Positions 32,369 through 46,443 of a stretch of DNA of 64,000 nt are shown piece after piece. The position numbers were made by a program, and so were the translations under genes. Numbering within the stretch: position 1 is the first letter of the stretch; the number at the start of each line of letters is the position of its first letter. The notes beneath the pieces are model-generated. The model had not been told where the DNA came from. It saw only the letters and a program-made list of their open reading frames with translations, and did no database searches. The DNA comes from Strigamia acuminata (taxonomy: Eukaryota; Arthropoda; Chilopoda; Geophilomorpha; Linotaeniidae). The DNA lies in contig OX442318.1 of the NCBI GenBank assembly GCA_949358305.1, positions 12,568,517 through 12,632,516 of the forward strand. Direction: 5' to 3'.

Positions 32369-35299
32369 ATGACGTCAACTGTGAATTTATCTCACATGTT
32401 CATTAAATGTAAAAAGGAGAATTATGGTTAGTATTTGCATTTTAATTCATTTACAAACATGTGTAGTAAAACAGATTTTTTAAAACAAACAGATTTTTTA
32501 ACAACTGACCAATGTTGCAAAAACAAGGACAGTGACGATCGACATTCCTGTGAGTGTTTCAAAGAAAAACTAAAAGACTTGTACAGTCAGTTAGCTCTAC
32601 CAACAGTTGCATGGCTGGAAGAGGGACAGGATTTGTCGTTGGTTGAACATTATGCAAGACTAAAACTCACGGAATCAGACAGATCAATAGAATTGGGAGA
32701 CATTTTCAAGCCAGTGAATGAGCAAATACCAACCCGAATACTGATCGAAGGGCAACTGGGAAACGGAAAAACAACATTGGCGACCAAACTTGCCTTCGAT
32801 TGGGCAAACAACGAGGATTACATTAGCAATTTCAAATTCGCTTTCGTTATCCCATTAAGAGAAATACAACAACAAAGTGTCAATGACATAGTTTTACGAA
32901 TAGCAAATTTCTGTGGATTTGAGGACCGCGATTACCATGGCCGCAGCAATGTGATTCAAATGCTAAATTTTCATGAGAAAGAAGTCCTTTTCATACTGGA
33001 TGGACTAGACGAAATATCGATTGAACAAAGATTCACAATTTTGAAAATATTATATAGATGTGTGTTCAGTGAAGTAACTGTAGTTGCGACATGCAAAACA
33101 GGCTTGTTCGAGCTGACGAACGAAGAACGCGGACAATTGTTCGGAACCTTCAACATGAACCCTAACTTCAGTGATAAGAAAATTAGCTTGTTAGGGATTC
33201 CAAGTTTGAAAGAAAAACGACTGTTCTTGTATAAATTTATGCCAGCAGACGTAATCTATGAAGTTGACAAGTGTTTAACACTAGGGCTCAAATTCTTTGA
33301 TTCACCGTTAGTTCTAATAACAATACCAATAATATTTGAAGTAAACGGGTACATCGATATCGGATACATCGCAACAAAAACAGAACTGAACAAACAAGTG
33401 TTCAATTCTATTTTGAAGCACAGTTGTGCAGAACGTGAACAAGCAATCGAAAGAGATTTCGACCTTTTTCGTTTCGATTCATCGCCCAACTCATTTCAGC
33501 AGCATCTTCACCTCTTTGGAATATTATCATTTCAAAAAATAGTCGAAAAGGATTTGACGTTTGAAATTAACGATTTGACCAGCAAAATTTATAACCTCGG
33601 TTTTCTAACACATCACAGACAAATGACGTTTTTTCAATCGTTTTTTCAATCAAAAACTTACTACGAACCATTACAATTATCAACTCTGGAATTTGCAGCT
33701 GCATTTGCTGTTTGGATGGAGTTCCAACTCGAAGAGTCCGCAAAGACAGAAAACCTCGTAAAGCAAATTCTCAGCCATTTTGTTGAAAGCAGAGGAACAT
33801 CGGATATTATGCCATCTATCGCATACTTGATGGGAGATGATTTGGACCTGTTTTTGTGCCAAATCAACTCATTTAGACACTGGTTTCATTGCTCTTTTTT
33901 GTTTACACTGCGCCTTTTCTCAGAATGTTCACGGTATTCAATGTATAGGTGCGAATACCTACGAGGTTTTATTTCTTCACACGTACGTTTGCCCAATACT
34001 GGCACGTTGAAAAATCAACTAACGGCATGCAAAGCATTACTGGAATACGGAATCGAATGCGGTAAAATCAAAACACTTGAAATTTCTCAAAATGTCCCAT
34101 CAAAATTTTTCACAAATCAAATTGTGAATTGTTTGCAATTAAATCTTATAAAAACAAACGACGTTAAAGTCATTGCATGGTCAAATGCAGCCTGCAATTT
34201 GGAAAAATATTTTTCACGTCATATTCCATTTGATGAAACTCTGCACGAGTGTTTAGATTACGTCGCATCGTCACAAATCGAATCGTGTCTTCTAAAGTGT
34301 TCGCCATATTCGGCACAATTTCTGCAATTGATAACGAAAGAAAAAACATTCAACAAAATCAGATATCGTTATTTACAAATTGAAATTACGACGGATGCTG
34401 AGAAACAAGTTGTTACAAAACTCCTCGAAAATAATCAAGTTCGACACCTGCTTGTTACTGGAAACAAAGAGTTGGACATGACTGAGTTTTCTTTCGCTGC
34501 TGCTCAATCGACTTATTTGAATCGCTTACATTTGACAAACCTAAACATTGATTTGCACGTGCTTACTAATGGTGGAACTAAGCATTACGATTCCTTGTTC
34601 CTGACAAAATGTGTTTTAACTTGCAAACGACGATTACCAACAAATTGGCGCAGCAATGTGTTTATTGAAAATTTATTCGACATTGGAGCAATGTGTTCAA
34701 TCGAGCCGACTTCTTTCGGTTCTCATTGCGTCGATATGAAATATCTGATAGAGAATTATCCCGACTGGACTGGATTTAACAGTGCCAAGCATTTGTCATT
34801 GCTCGTGGAACACCCTCACGTATTTGCGATGAATTACGTTTCGGTCTTCAAGAATCTGCACACACTGTGCATCCAGCTGAAAAATCAATCGAATAATGAC
34901 GAAATATTAGCGAAATGCGTCCAACGTCTTCCAATTGAAAAACTGATCGTTCAAAAATTCTCCGTTGATGAGTTTAGCTCAAAACTGTTCAAACACATAA
35001 ACGGTTTGTGTGAGAAGGAAAAAAAATGTCATTTGAAGGCTGTAGAGTTTGCTTTTTGTCACACCGCCGAGTCGGAAGTGCGGGACTTGATGTACGGACT
35101 CGATTGTAACCACTGGGATCGAGTCAATTTAATTTCTTGGGAGTCAGAATTGCTAAAAATTGGAAACTACATCTCCAATTATAACGTAACACATTACAGC
35201 TTGTTTGAAAAAACTGTACAAGATGAAGCAGACAATGATTCTTATTCTTATTTTTATAACTATAACTTTAATCATTTATTTTCTATAACCAGAAAATAA
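32369..35299 (+). CDS. NACHT-domain NLR-like protein B, copy 2 (B2)
   Basis: Proposed exons are 32369-32426 and 32475-35299 (alternative acceptor giving 32493), phase 1, about 960 residues. The N-terminal two thirds, including the P-loop GQLGNGKTT, Walker B LFILDGLDE and sensor TCKTG, is identical to B1. The last third differs by about 18 substitutions packed into 34110-35112. Several resulting residues equal those of gene C: FTNQIV in place of FTDEIV, Ser in place of Gly before NVFIE, and CNHW in place of CKHW. This fits short gene-conversion tracts. The predicted role is the same as B1: an ATP-dependent cytoplasmic sensor of unknown ligand. Confidence 0.85.
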
Positions 35300-36129
35300 C
35301 AAAACGTATATTAAGATGAGCGATAGAAAAATCATAACTATATTAGCATAATAATAAAATAAGTTTTACTGCTTTTCTTTCAATTGATTGTGAACCTAAC
35401 ACCAAGTCATGAATAAATACTGCTTGAATTTTTTTTTTTTTTTTATTTATTTATATATTGTATATCTGTCTTTGGCCCTGAACAACTTGTGATAAGAGAT
35501 TGTTGTCATGGTGACTATAAAAAGCCTGCAGGATGTTGCGCAGGATGTGGTGAGTCATATTCCATGAGAGGAACTTTCTTGTTTTAATGTTCTCAAGATA
35601 TATTCTACTCCTTTATACCAAAGACGAGTGTGTACGTGTGTACGTGATCAACTGAGCACTGGATTGGCTAGCGTTGCTGGCATGACGTCAAGAAGAATAA
35701 TGGCGTCTCAGATCTGTACCGCAAAGCCCACACAATCTTTGCGCTTCAATGGTAAGTGGCAGATCAGCAGCCTTTTGATTTTAGACCAGCATACACTAAC
35801 CTCAGTTTGAGAAGCACTGTTCTAATGAGAGCAGGTCATCAGCAAGGTTAGCCGTTGCTATCCTTTTATACTCTGGCTCAAGGTTACTTGAATACTACTG
35901 TATACTCTGGCTCACTATTAGATTGCTCCTTTTTCCCATTGCCCGAGCCATTTCACTTGCGTAGTAACACAAAAAATAGACCCAAACACCAGAAATGCAT
36001 CACAATGTACAAGTACAGACATTGTAATCGATTATCTATTGTTAGGAAATGGTTTGTCTCACATTGAGTCACTAGGTGACTGTCTGTATTGTGCAATTGA
36101 CTCAGGTGACCTGTCGAGTGTCACCGCAC
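35300..36129 (+). other. B2 3' UTR and intergenic sequence
   Basis: Copy of 9592-10421; AATAAA at 35353-35358. No gene is seen. Confidence 0.45.
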
Positions 36130-36133
36130 TTAA

Positions 36134-36623
36134 AGGTCAAGTGCACTGAGTGGGTTTTATTTTTTTTCTGATAGAGCCTAATAAAAAATTATTTTTCATG
36201 TTAAAAAAAAATAAAATTTGGGCCTTTATCATTGTTTAATAACAATCGCAATATCGGGTGTTGACAAGGCAAAGAATCAGAGGAGTATGACGTTGTCAGT
36301 TCTCTAGTTCAGTTGACCTGGAACTAGTTCCGAGCCTAGGGTGGATTCATAATGGCTGACCTTGATTGCGGGAGTTTAAAACTGTCTTTTGCGCATGCGC
36401 AGTCTGATGCGCATGCGCAACAACACCACCACCAACCACCACAGAACTGATGACGTCGGACATCCAGCCAACAACCATGATGCATCACATTGAAAAAGTC
36501 AACTTTTTCAATTGTTATTAAACAGTGATAAAGGCCCAAATTTTATTTTTTTTTAACATGAAAAATATTTTTATATTAGGCTCTATCAGAAAAAAAATAA
36601 AACTCACTCAGTGCACTTGACCT
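36134..36623. mobile_element. TTAA-flanked TIR element with NRF1-type palindromes, unit 2
   Basis: Copy of 10426-10915; TTAA target duplications and both TGCGCATGCGCA palindromes are kept. Confidence 0.75.
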
Positions 36624-36862
36624 TTAATAAACAGTTGTAATTACATCACCGAACCGTGCGTGTCTTATTGCTACTACACCACAAAAGTGGCGACAAGTCT
36701 GAGATCAAAGAATCCATGACTATCAGCAAGGATATTGGCCCTCCACCATCCACGAACAATTCTGGTTGGAAACGAACTGTGAGTGCAGCTAAAAATTTAT
36801 TAGTGTGTGCAGTTTTAATCAATAACACTTGGAAAACCGCCCAAAGATAATTTATCACTTAC

Positions 36863-37860
36863 CATGTTTACATGTAACCAGTTATCTGGATAAGTAAAAA
36901 TGCGAATTTTTACTTATCTAGAAAACTGCATGCGTTTACAAAGAATCAGTTTTCCAAAAAATGTAACGTCATGTGACGTTTTTAACTCTCTGTTAAACTT
37001 GCGCATTAATCATCCACAATGCACTGTGCACAAACAATATGTCTTCCCGCCAACCTAGGAAAATATTGTTTTGTTTCGTTGGTGTTTCCCATGTAACAAT
37101 ATTCATTCTAACATTGCGAGCACTGTGCTCGCTCCATTTTGCCGCCATGTTTTTAACCTTCGGAGGCATAAGGCAATACGGATTTATGGACATGCTTTTT
37201 CTTGAATAGGAAAATTTTTTTTCCTATGAATTTTTTTTGCTGAAAATTTGTGACTTTGTTTATCTGATAACAAAGTAAATCTCAGGTGAAATTTGTATTG
37301 ATTCATCATTTATTTAATTAGTTATTCTAATTGCAAAATTGGTGCCCTTTAAAACTCCAGCAAAAGTTATAAACAGGCTTTGCTGCTTTAGTAAAGAGCG
37401 CTTCAGTTAACAGCCTTTTTCCATTTACTGGTAGTGTTTAAAACCACCACCAGATGGTTCAAAGTTCATAATTATTGTATTAACATATTGCGCCCTCTAT
37501 AAAATTAGTAATGAACTACAAAAAACCGAAACAGCGCTTCCACTAATTGACCTGAAAAGTGTCCATAAATCCGTGCTGGCTTATACCAGAACGGCACATT
37601 TTACCCTTAAGCCTCCGAAGGTTAAACAGTTGCATTACAGCGTTGTTGTGACGTCAGCTTATCTAGATAAGCAATGAGTGGGTGTTTACATTGCAAATGG
37701 CAATGCGCAAAACACCCAAAATCTACCTCAAACAAGTGGATTTTAGTTTTCCAGATAAGTTTGACTTTTCTGGAAAACTGATTTGTTTACATGATCAGTT
37801 TTCTAGAAAAGTAAAATTTGCATTTTCACTTATCTAGATAAGTGAGTACATGTAAACATG
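36863..37860. mobile_element. 1-kb TIR element, unit 2 (nested element at 37157-37621)
   Basis: Copy of 11155-12152. It has the same CATGTTTACATGTA ends and the same internal piggyBac-like element with CCTTCGGAGGC ends flanked by TTAA. Confidence 0.65.
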
Positions 37861-38802
37861 ATAATTGATAAGATTTAAACATACTTGTAAACTCCAAACC
37901 GATAAAACGTTGACCTAACTCCTGCTGGATTACGCCTAACTACTTGTAACTGTGGACTGTGCTCTACTACGCGGAAAAGTAGTTCTGTTTATTTTCAATG
38001 AATTTCAGTGTAAAAAGTGATAAGAATGATGGATTTTATTTATTTGGGAACAAAATATTTATTTTATTTGCTAAAATAAGCTGTTTCCCCTTTTAATCAA
38101 TCAAACAATGTTAGCGTATTCTGTTGGTTTCTATTGGCAGGTAAACAAAAGTTTAGTTTTTTTATTGCTTGTTTTGCCTAGTTAGATAACAATTCTGGTG
38201 GTATGGGCTACTTTTTTGTGCCACTACACCAGTGAGACTGCTCAACCAGTTGGGAGTTAAGTCAACGTTTGGACTTTGGAGTATAGAAGTGTAGCAAATG
38301 TGTTGCCATTGAAAGAACACGCCCCTCATTCACAGAGCTGTAAAATTGTAAGTAATCTACTGTAAAGTACACCAAAACAATACACACTTAACTAATATAA
38401 ATAATCGTACCAACTGATTTGTATTGATGGTAATCAAGATCAAATTAAAACGAATTAGGGGTAAAGTACTCATCAAGTGTTATAAATTACTCATTTGAAA
38501 CATTGGGGGAAAGGGGTCGATGGTTAACGATACGACCGTCGCTGAAGTGAATGTACGTCCTAATGGTAGCAACAATTAAGCATTGTTGGCTAAAGATACA
38601 AAATAAATAGCTAGCTTGAGCTGATATTGTGCAATCTCCCTCAATAATGGCGGATCTCTTTATCTCACTTCAGAATTAAGCTTTAATTTTTGTACTGATT
38701 ATTTTATGTACAGTCGAGCCTCGTTATAACGAAACATCAGTTTGTTATAACAAAAGTTCCTTATATCACAATATTTTAACTTGGTGTTTTCTGTCTAATT
38801 TA
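37861..38802 (+). other. Presumed 5' region of gene C2
   Basis: Copy of 12153-13094, including the candidate 5' UTR exon ending at 38347 before GTAAGT and the Tigger-like fragment at 38709-38778. Confidence 0.4.
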
Positions 38803-38830
38803 GACACCTAATACATCAAAAATTTAAAAA

Positions 38831-41800
38831 ATGGAGAGCAGCAGCACTTCCACTGATCAATCCATTGGCAATGCACCAGTCCACGTTCCGACTGAACTGA
38901 GCAAACCATCTACTGATTGCACTTCTAGTAGCCCAGCAGTCGTCTCCACACACGATGCTGATGGTTTGTAAAAACATCTACTTTTCAAATAAAAGTTGTG
39001 TTGTAATCGTTTCATTTTACAGCAATAGATGATCAGGCAAGACCCGAGGTCAAAAAACTATCCGGACAGAACAATGCCTGCAATGAGAAAAAAAACTTTC
39101 CACTCGGCATTCAAACGCAAGACACAGCAACAAGTGAGTATTAAAAAAGGGATAACTCTTGCTCAACCGTATTACCTCACATCAAGCCGCATGCCGGTGT
39201 AGTTCGAGTTTTACCGGCATGCCGATAAACCCCCATTTTTAACAGCATGCCAGTGTAAGCGAGTACGAATTTTTCTAAACGAGAATTCAGCCAAAACAAG
39301 CATAAAATCTTTTTTAGATCTCCAAAATGTAAGAAATTGGCTTAAACATCTATAAATGTAGCCAAATTTTAGTAACAATCTGCAGAAAATTAAGAAAACT
39401 TAAATTTTAAGCCCAAAAACCAACATAATTATTCATCCGGGCTCTTTAAAGTAAAAAAACAAAGAAAACCCCTTTTCACTTATACCGGCATGCAGGTATA
39501 AACTGTTTATATAAAGTTTCAAAAACCTGCTAAACCCATGCCCAACAGCATGCTGCTTAGTGTGAGGTAATACTACTCAAACCCAGGTGTAAGTGGTCAC
39601 CTCGTTTCAGTGTGTAATCAAATGTTTATTTCAAGTTTTTCAGGTTCAGTGTAATAAATAAATAAATTTGCACATGAGGGTTGAAAAATACACTGAATTT
39701 ACTTTAATTCAAAAAAAAAAAAACCAAAATAAACAAATAAACAAAAAAGTTATGACAGATTTCAGTTGAGTTATTTGACACAAGTGAAAGTGGTCACTGC
39801 ACTACTTGACTCATGTGAAAGTGGTCAAGTCATTTTAATATTTTGTAACATCTTCTTTAGCAATAATTTCTGTCTGAATACGGTCTGGCATGGTTTCTGT
39901 TAGTTCTTGACAATATTCTGGAGTGATCGAGCCCCACAGGCCAAGTCAAAACCTAAATGTGATGGGTTTGAAAACTGAGCAATTGACTTGACTTTATGTT
40001 TAGAATCATTTTCCTACTGAAATATCCATTTCAAAGCCAGTTTATCATCTGCAAATGGAAGCATAACAATCCTCCAACACTTTTTTTATAAGTATATTGG
40101 TCTGTGAAACCCTTAATTTAATGTTGTGGACCGATACACATACAGGAAACCATCCCCAAGCCATTTTACTATTGGGATGGCTTGGGGATGGTTTCCTCTA
40201 TGTGTATCGGTTCACAACATTAAATTAAGGGTATCATGGACCAATATACTTATAACAAAGTGTTGAAGGATTGTTATGCTTCAATTTGCAGGTGATAAAC
40301 TGGCTTTGAAATGGATATTTCAGCAGGAAAATGATTCTAAACATAAAGTCAAGTCAATTGCTCAGTTTTCAAACCCATCACATTTAGGTTTTGACTTGGC
40401 CTGTGGGGCTCGATCACTCCAGAATATTGTCAAGAACTAACAGAAACCATGCCAGACCGTATTCAGACAGAAATTATTGCTAAAGAAGATGTTACAAAAT
40501 ATTAAAATGACTTGACCACTTTCACATGAGTCAAGTAGTGCAGTGACCACTTTCACTTGTGTCAAATAACTCAACTGAAATCTGTCATAACTTTTTTGTT
40601 TATTTGTTTATTTTGGTTTTTTTTTTTTTGAATTAAAGTAAATTCAGTGTATTTTTCAACCCTCATGTGCAAATTTATTTATTTATTACACTGAACCTGA
40701 AAAACTTGAAATAAACATTTGATTACACACTGAAACGAGGTGACCACTTACACCTGGGTTTGAGTAGTACAGTATGAGTATATGTCCGGGCACGATTGGT
40801 CACATTACCGCAATGCTTTCTGGGTACTCTGCATTTGTTCTTGCATAGGAACAATTGAACTTTCCCGTGCACCATCACTATGTCAGGGCCGCCATGTGGG
40901 AGGAGGATAGCATTGTTTGTAGTTGTATTTCTGCGCCCCATTGGTGAGAGGTGCCTTTCTTTTGAGTTGTGTTTACACAACTTTATTTGGATGTGCAGCA
41001 ATGTGCTCCATCTAATGCAGAAAACACCACACTAATTCCTGGTTAAGTGTAAATGTGCTTTAATTATTTTTATATTTTTAACAGAAACTACTACGAAAGA
41101 ATTTGCTGATACAGGAAGCGGAAACACAACTCTCATCATTGAAAGTGCAAAACCTGTGTCACCTCATATTGAAACACACGTGGACAAATCTCAAAATGTT
41201 TTCAACAATCCAATTTTTAATCTTAAACTGGGAAAGGCATGTGGTTAGTATTAGAATTTTAACACCAGGGCTGGCTCAAGATTGGATCAAGCGTCAATGT
41301 GAATGGGGCATATTCAATTCACTTTTGAGCATCAACGGACAACGACTGACGGGAGCATAGAAAAACAATCGCACTGAGCGCTGATCGACCTTGAACCGGC
41401 CCTGGTTAAAGCTAGGTTCACACTTGTGTTCACACTAGACGCAACACAACGCGATGCAAGAAATATTAGTCAAACGCAACGCAGAGTCTGTTCACACTGT
41501 AGGGCACGTGTGAACACTGAACAGAGCTGAAATAATTGATGTTGCATCTGGCCAATCAGGTGGTTTTAATGAAACCTGGAATTGGATCTAGTTCTAGAAC
41601 TAGTTCCAGACTCCGAAAATGGCGGCCTGTTTGCATGTGACAAAGTCTCGCCAACCAGAAGTGAATCGACGAGAGTTGGAGTCGATCGTGATTGGTTGGC
41701 CGCAAGACCTTTCTTTGCGTTGCGTCGCTTACTTCAACTTGGAGTTGAAGCAGGTGTCAACGTCAAGAATTTTTAGACGCAACCAGTTTTCTTGCGTTGC

Positions 41801-44668
41801 GTCTAGTGTGAACACAAGTATGAACCTACTTTAACACATTCTTGTGTAGTAAAACAGGTTTTTCTTGTAGCAACTACGAGCAAGGACGAACGGGTTATCA
41901 GCCAATGTTGCAAAAACATCAACAGCGACAACAAACAATCCTGTGATGCTTTCAAAGAAAAACTTAAAAAACATTACAGCGATTTGGCGCTACCCAAAGT
42001 TTCTTGGCTGAACACCACGGGGCATGATTTGTCGCTGGTAGAACATTCTGCCAGACTGCAACTCACCAAGTCGAAAGAAATGTTGGAAATGGTGAAAATC
42101 TTCGATCCGATCAATGAGAAAAAACCAACGCGAATACTGATCGAAGGCCAACCCGGATACGGCAAAACCACTTTGGCGACCAAATTGGCATTCGATTGGG
42201 CGAACAACGAGAAATACACGAACAACTTCAAATTTGCTTTCTTGATACCACTACGAGAAATCCAACAACAAAGTGTCAAAGACATCCTTTTACAACTAGC
42301 AGATTGCTTTGACTTCAACGACGGCGACGGCGTCATTCAAATGCTAAAATCTCACCAGAAGGAGACGCTTTTCATAATGGACGGACTCGACGAAATATCG
42401 CTGAACAAAAGAAACGAAATTCTAAAAATATTGTTCAACCGCATGTTTGGCGAAGTGACCGTAGTAGTAACATGCAGAACGGGCTTGTTCGAGTTAAACA
42501 AGGAAGAACACAGACAGTTGTTTGGACCAATCACCAAGCGCTGCGACTTCAGCGATAAGCAAATCAGCTTGCTAGGGATCAAAACTTTAAAAGAAAAACA
42601 AGAATTCCTATGTAAATTTATGTCAGCGGACAAAGTCTACAAAATTCATCAGTGTTTGTCAACGAGGCTCGAATTATTCGATTCGCCTTTATTTCTAATG
42701 CTTTTAACAGTCACGTTTGAATACGAAACAAACATCGAGCCCATCACCAGCGAAATAATGCTATACAAGAAATTGTTTAATTCGGTCGTGAAGCACGCTT
42801 GTTCCAGAACCAGTCCAGACAACGATAGTGATTTCGACCTTTTTCGTTGCGATTCGTCACCAAACACAATTCAGACAATTGTTCGAAACTTTGGAATGTT
42901 GTCCGCACGAAAACTAGCGGCAAACGACTTGAAGTTTGAAGATGGCGATTTCACAAATGTTTATAACCTCGGATTTCTAATCTGCCACAAACAGATGACG
43001 TCGTTATCTTCAAAATGCTACTACGAAGCATTCCATCAGTCGATACTGGAATTTGCCGCCGCGTATGCCGTTTGGTTGGACTTCAAGTTCCAGGCATCGA
43101 CGCTCACGGATCAAGTTTTTCAACCAATTATCGACTCGTTATTTGAAAGTGCCGGAACGTCTCGAATGATGCGATTCGTCGCAAACCTCATGGAAAATGA
43201 TTTGGACCGCTTGTTGCGCAAACTCGACTCATTTCGCCACTGGTTTGAGCGCAATGTTTTGTTCACGCTACAACTCTCTTCGGAATGTTTAGCGACCACT
43301 ATTACTGAAAGCAAATATTTACACCAATTTATTCCTTCGCACATTAATTTGAAGAGTGTTGGTCCGTCAGGAAACTTAATTGGATTCAAAAATTTACTGG
43401 AACACGGAATCAAACTCGGTAAAATTAAAACGATGGAAATTCATACAAATATTCCGTCAGAATTTTTCACAAATCAAATTGTGATGAAATGTCTGCAAAT
43501 ACATCTGATGACGACGCAAGAAGCTAAAATTTGCGCATGGTCGAACGTGCCCTGCAAATTGCAAGAATATCTTTCGCGCCATATTCCATTTGACGCAACA
43601 ATGGACGAATGTTTACGTTTTGTCGCGTCGTCACCACAAATCGAATCCTGCATTCTAGAAACTTACGAGTATTCAGCTTCAGCACAGTTTCTGCAATTGA
43701 TGACGGAAGAAGAAACATTCAGCAAAATCAAATATCGTTATTTACAAATTGAAATTGCAACAGATTCCGAAATAGAAGTTGTGATAAAACTCCTAAAAAA
43801 CAACCAAGTTCGACATCTTTTTCTCACTGCAAACCGCAAGTTAAATGCGAAAGAATTTTGTCGCGCTGCTGCCGGATCAATTTATTTGAGTCGCTTAACT
43901 TTGAAGTGCTTGAACATTGATTTAGGCCTTCTTACTAATGGTGGAATTAAGTATTACAATTCCCTGTTACTGAAAGACTGTATTTTAACCTGCGATAGAA
44001 AATTGTCAACGAACTGTTGCAGCAATCTGTTTATTGAGAATTTATTCGATATTGGAGCAATGGATTCGATCACGCCTTCTGATTTCGGTGCTTTTTGCGA
44101 AGACATGGATTACTTGAAAGACAATTATCCCAATTGGCCTGGGTTTAAGAGTGTAAACTATTTTTCATTGTGTGTGCACAATCCTCGAGTATTTGAGATC
44201 AGTTACATTTCCTGCTTCGAAAATCTACAATCATTGTGCCTCAAACTGGCAAACCAATCGAACCAAGAGAAAATTATTGCACAGTGCATCCATCGCCTAC
44301 CAATTGTCAAACTAATCGTTCAAAAAGTATATGTTGTTGATTTTAGGTCGAAACTGTTCGAATACATGAATGATTTGTGGGCAAAGGAAAAGAATTCTCG
44401 TCTAAAAACCATAGAGTTTGCTTTCTATCGCACCCCGGAGTCGGAAGTGCGCGACTTGATGGAAGGACTCGGATGCAACCATTGGCAACGGGTCCATTTA
44501 ATTTCCGGGGCCGTTAGCATGTTAAAAATTGGAAAATACATCTCCAATTATCATGTAACGCATTATAATTTGTTTGAGAGAATTGTAGAAAATGAAACAG
44601 ACATTGATTATCATTCCTATTTTTATAGCTATAACTATAATGATTTCTTTGCTGTAACAAGAAAATAA
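38831..44668 (+). CDS. NACHT-domain NLR-like protein C, copy 2 (C2), four coding exons
   Basis: Exons 38831-38963, 39023-39133, 41085-41243 and 41871-44668, all phase 1, about 1066 residues. The 894-residue main-exon product is identical to C1, with P-loop GQPGYGKTT, Walker B LFIMDGLDE and sensor TCRTG. The same transposons sit at the same places in introns 2 and 3, so the insertions predate the tandem duplication. Because no difference from C1 was seen, two equally expressed genes, a very recent duplication or an assembly repeat are all possible. Confidence 0.85.
39170..39572. mobile_element. TIR element in C2 intron 2
   Basis: Copy of 13462-13864. Confidence 0.6.
39573..40767. mobile_element. 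Fold-back Tc1/mariner element, unit 2
   Basis: Copy of 13865-15059. It keeps the long inverted arms, TA flanks and the same broken Tc1 transposase remnant in C2 intron 2. Confidence 0.85.
41415..41826. mobile_element. 412-bp TIR element in C2 intron 3
   Basis: Copy of 15707-16118. Confidence 0.7.
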
Positions 44669-45347
44669 CAAAATGAATATACCAAGTTGAGCAAATGCTT
44701 AATCAATAAAATATATATATACCGGTATTAATGATAAGATTAATTGTATTACTAGTAGTAGGTACTCTTAGTTTCATTGATTTGTTCCTTAAAATCATCC
44801 AATTATTCTTTTGCTTGCAGGAACACAACAATACAGCCTTCCCACCACATAGACTGCCCATGTTTGAATTCTCAAAACTTCTTTTAAGTATGAAATTGTA
44901 AAAACTGATTAAACTTCTGTTAGCTGTAATTTCTGACTAAAATGTTTCTAGAGGTGATAAAAACGTGGCTACAAGGGTAACACAAGAGTTTATTCTGAGT
45001 AAAAAAACTAAGAGGTTTACAGAGTTAAAAACCAGGTAAGAAATAGGTCAAGCCACCATCTGGATGCCCGTCATACAATCTCTTCAAAAGTATCCCCTCG
45101 GTGATAACTTCGCTGCACATCCCCGCACTACATCTTCACTTAAAGCACTCCAGTTTTCACACACGGTATCTTGATGCTAAATTCGTACTGCGCATCCCAT
45201 TCTGCACACACGATTTTCTAATTCCACTTGTTATTTAGCAGTATTAAGCCTAATATTAGGCCTAATAGTGCTCAAATAAAGTAAATAAACAACAATATTT
45301 TGGTCATATGGTGGAAATTACTTTTAATGATGACTTTATTCCTGCCT
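44669..45347 (+). other. C2 3' UTR and intergenic sequence
   Basis: Copy of 18961-19639, with AATAAA at 44705-44710. Nothing else is recognised. Confidence 0.4.
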
Positions 45348-46443
45348 TCTCACCTCCTCCCACCTCACTATTCAAACCATCATCCTACACCGCCCCTCTT
45401 CCAGGCCCCTACCCCATATTTTCGAACTCATCTCTGAAATTATTATCGCTAACATCACCACCATCATTGATTTTAATCATAATTTCTTCCCCCACAACCC
45501 CAATGATGTCATTACTAACTTTATGTCTTGCATAAACTTAGCCCCTTCCATCATAAACCCCACCCTGATTGATCCAATTTTTCTAACCAAAAACCCTGCA
45601 CCCTCACAGACCTCGACAGGCTTGACCACAAAGTCGAATCCCTGTCCATCACTCTCCCTAAACCCCCAACCTCCCACCCCCCCCCCCACATACCCCTATG
45701 TACATACTAAAACACTGTAATTGGGACGACATTCTACGTGACACGTTTAACATTAATTGGCAACCCCTCATCAAAACCCCTGACCCTGACACCAAAATAA
45801 ATTTCCTCATTAATACCATCTCTAATATCCTAACCAAGCATGCCCCTCCTCCTACTGGCATCCGTAAGAAACCTAAAGCATGGTGGTCAGCCGACATCAC
45901 TAAACTCCAAAAAATCAAATCCAAACTTTTTCTTCATCGCCATTCAAACCAAGTGACCTACAAAATTGCTTGCAGACACTTTAAACGCTCGTTAAGCGCA
46001 ATAAGCGTCGAGCCGTCATGGCGACCGAACATTTTTGGCGCTTAGTGAAACCTCAAACTTCTCAAACTCATCCACCCGCTTCCATTACCACCCTTAACTC
46101 TTTTGCCAAGTTCGGCGATAATGGTTTAAATATAACCACGACCAATTACACTACCCTCTTTGACCCCACCAGACAAACCACTGCACTTATCAATAATTTC
46201 GAGTACGTCTCCCCCGCAGATGTAATCCTCGCCCCACTTAAAACCAATTTATCATCTAAACACTCCTATGACCGCATACCGGGCATCGCTATCAACAACC
46301 TACTACCAGCTATTCTCCTCCCTCTCACCAATATCTTCAATTCTATTGTTGACACCTCCACATACCCTACTGCTTGGAAACATGCGACTATAACCCCTAT
46401 TCACAAAGGTGGTTTACTCATCACAAATTGCAGTGATGAGTAA
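45348..46443 (+). mobile_element. Degenerate LINE fragment, unit 2
   Basis: Copy of 19640-20735, with the same frames and motifs (KAWWSADITKLQ, TITPIHKGG). Confidence 0.75.
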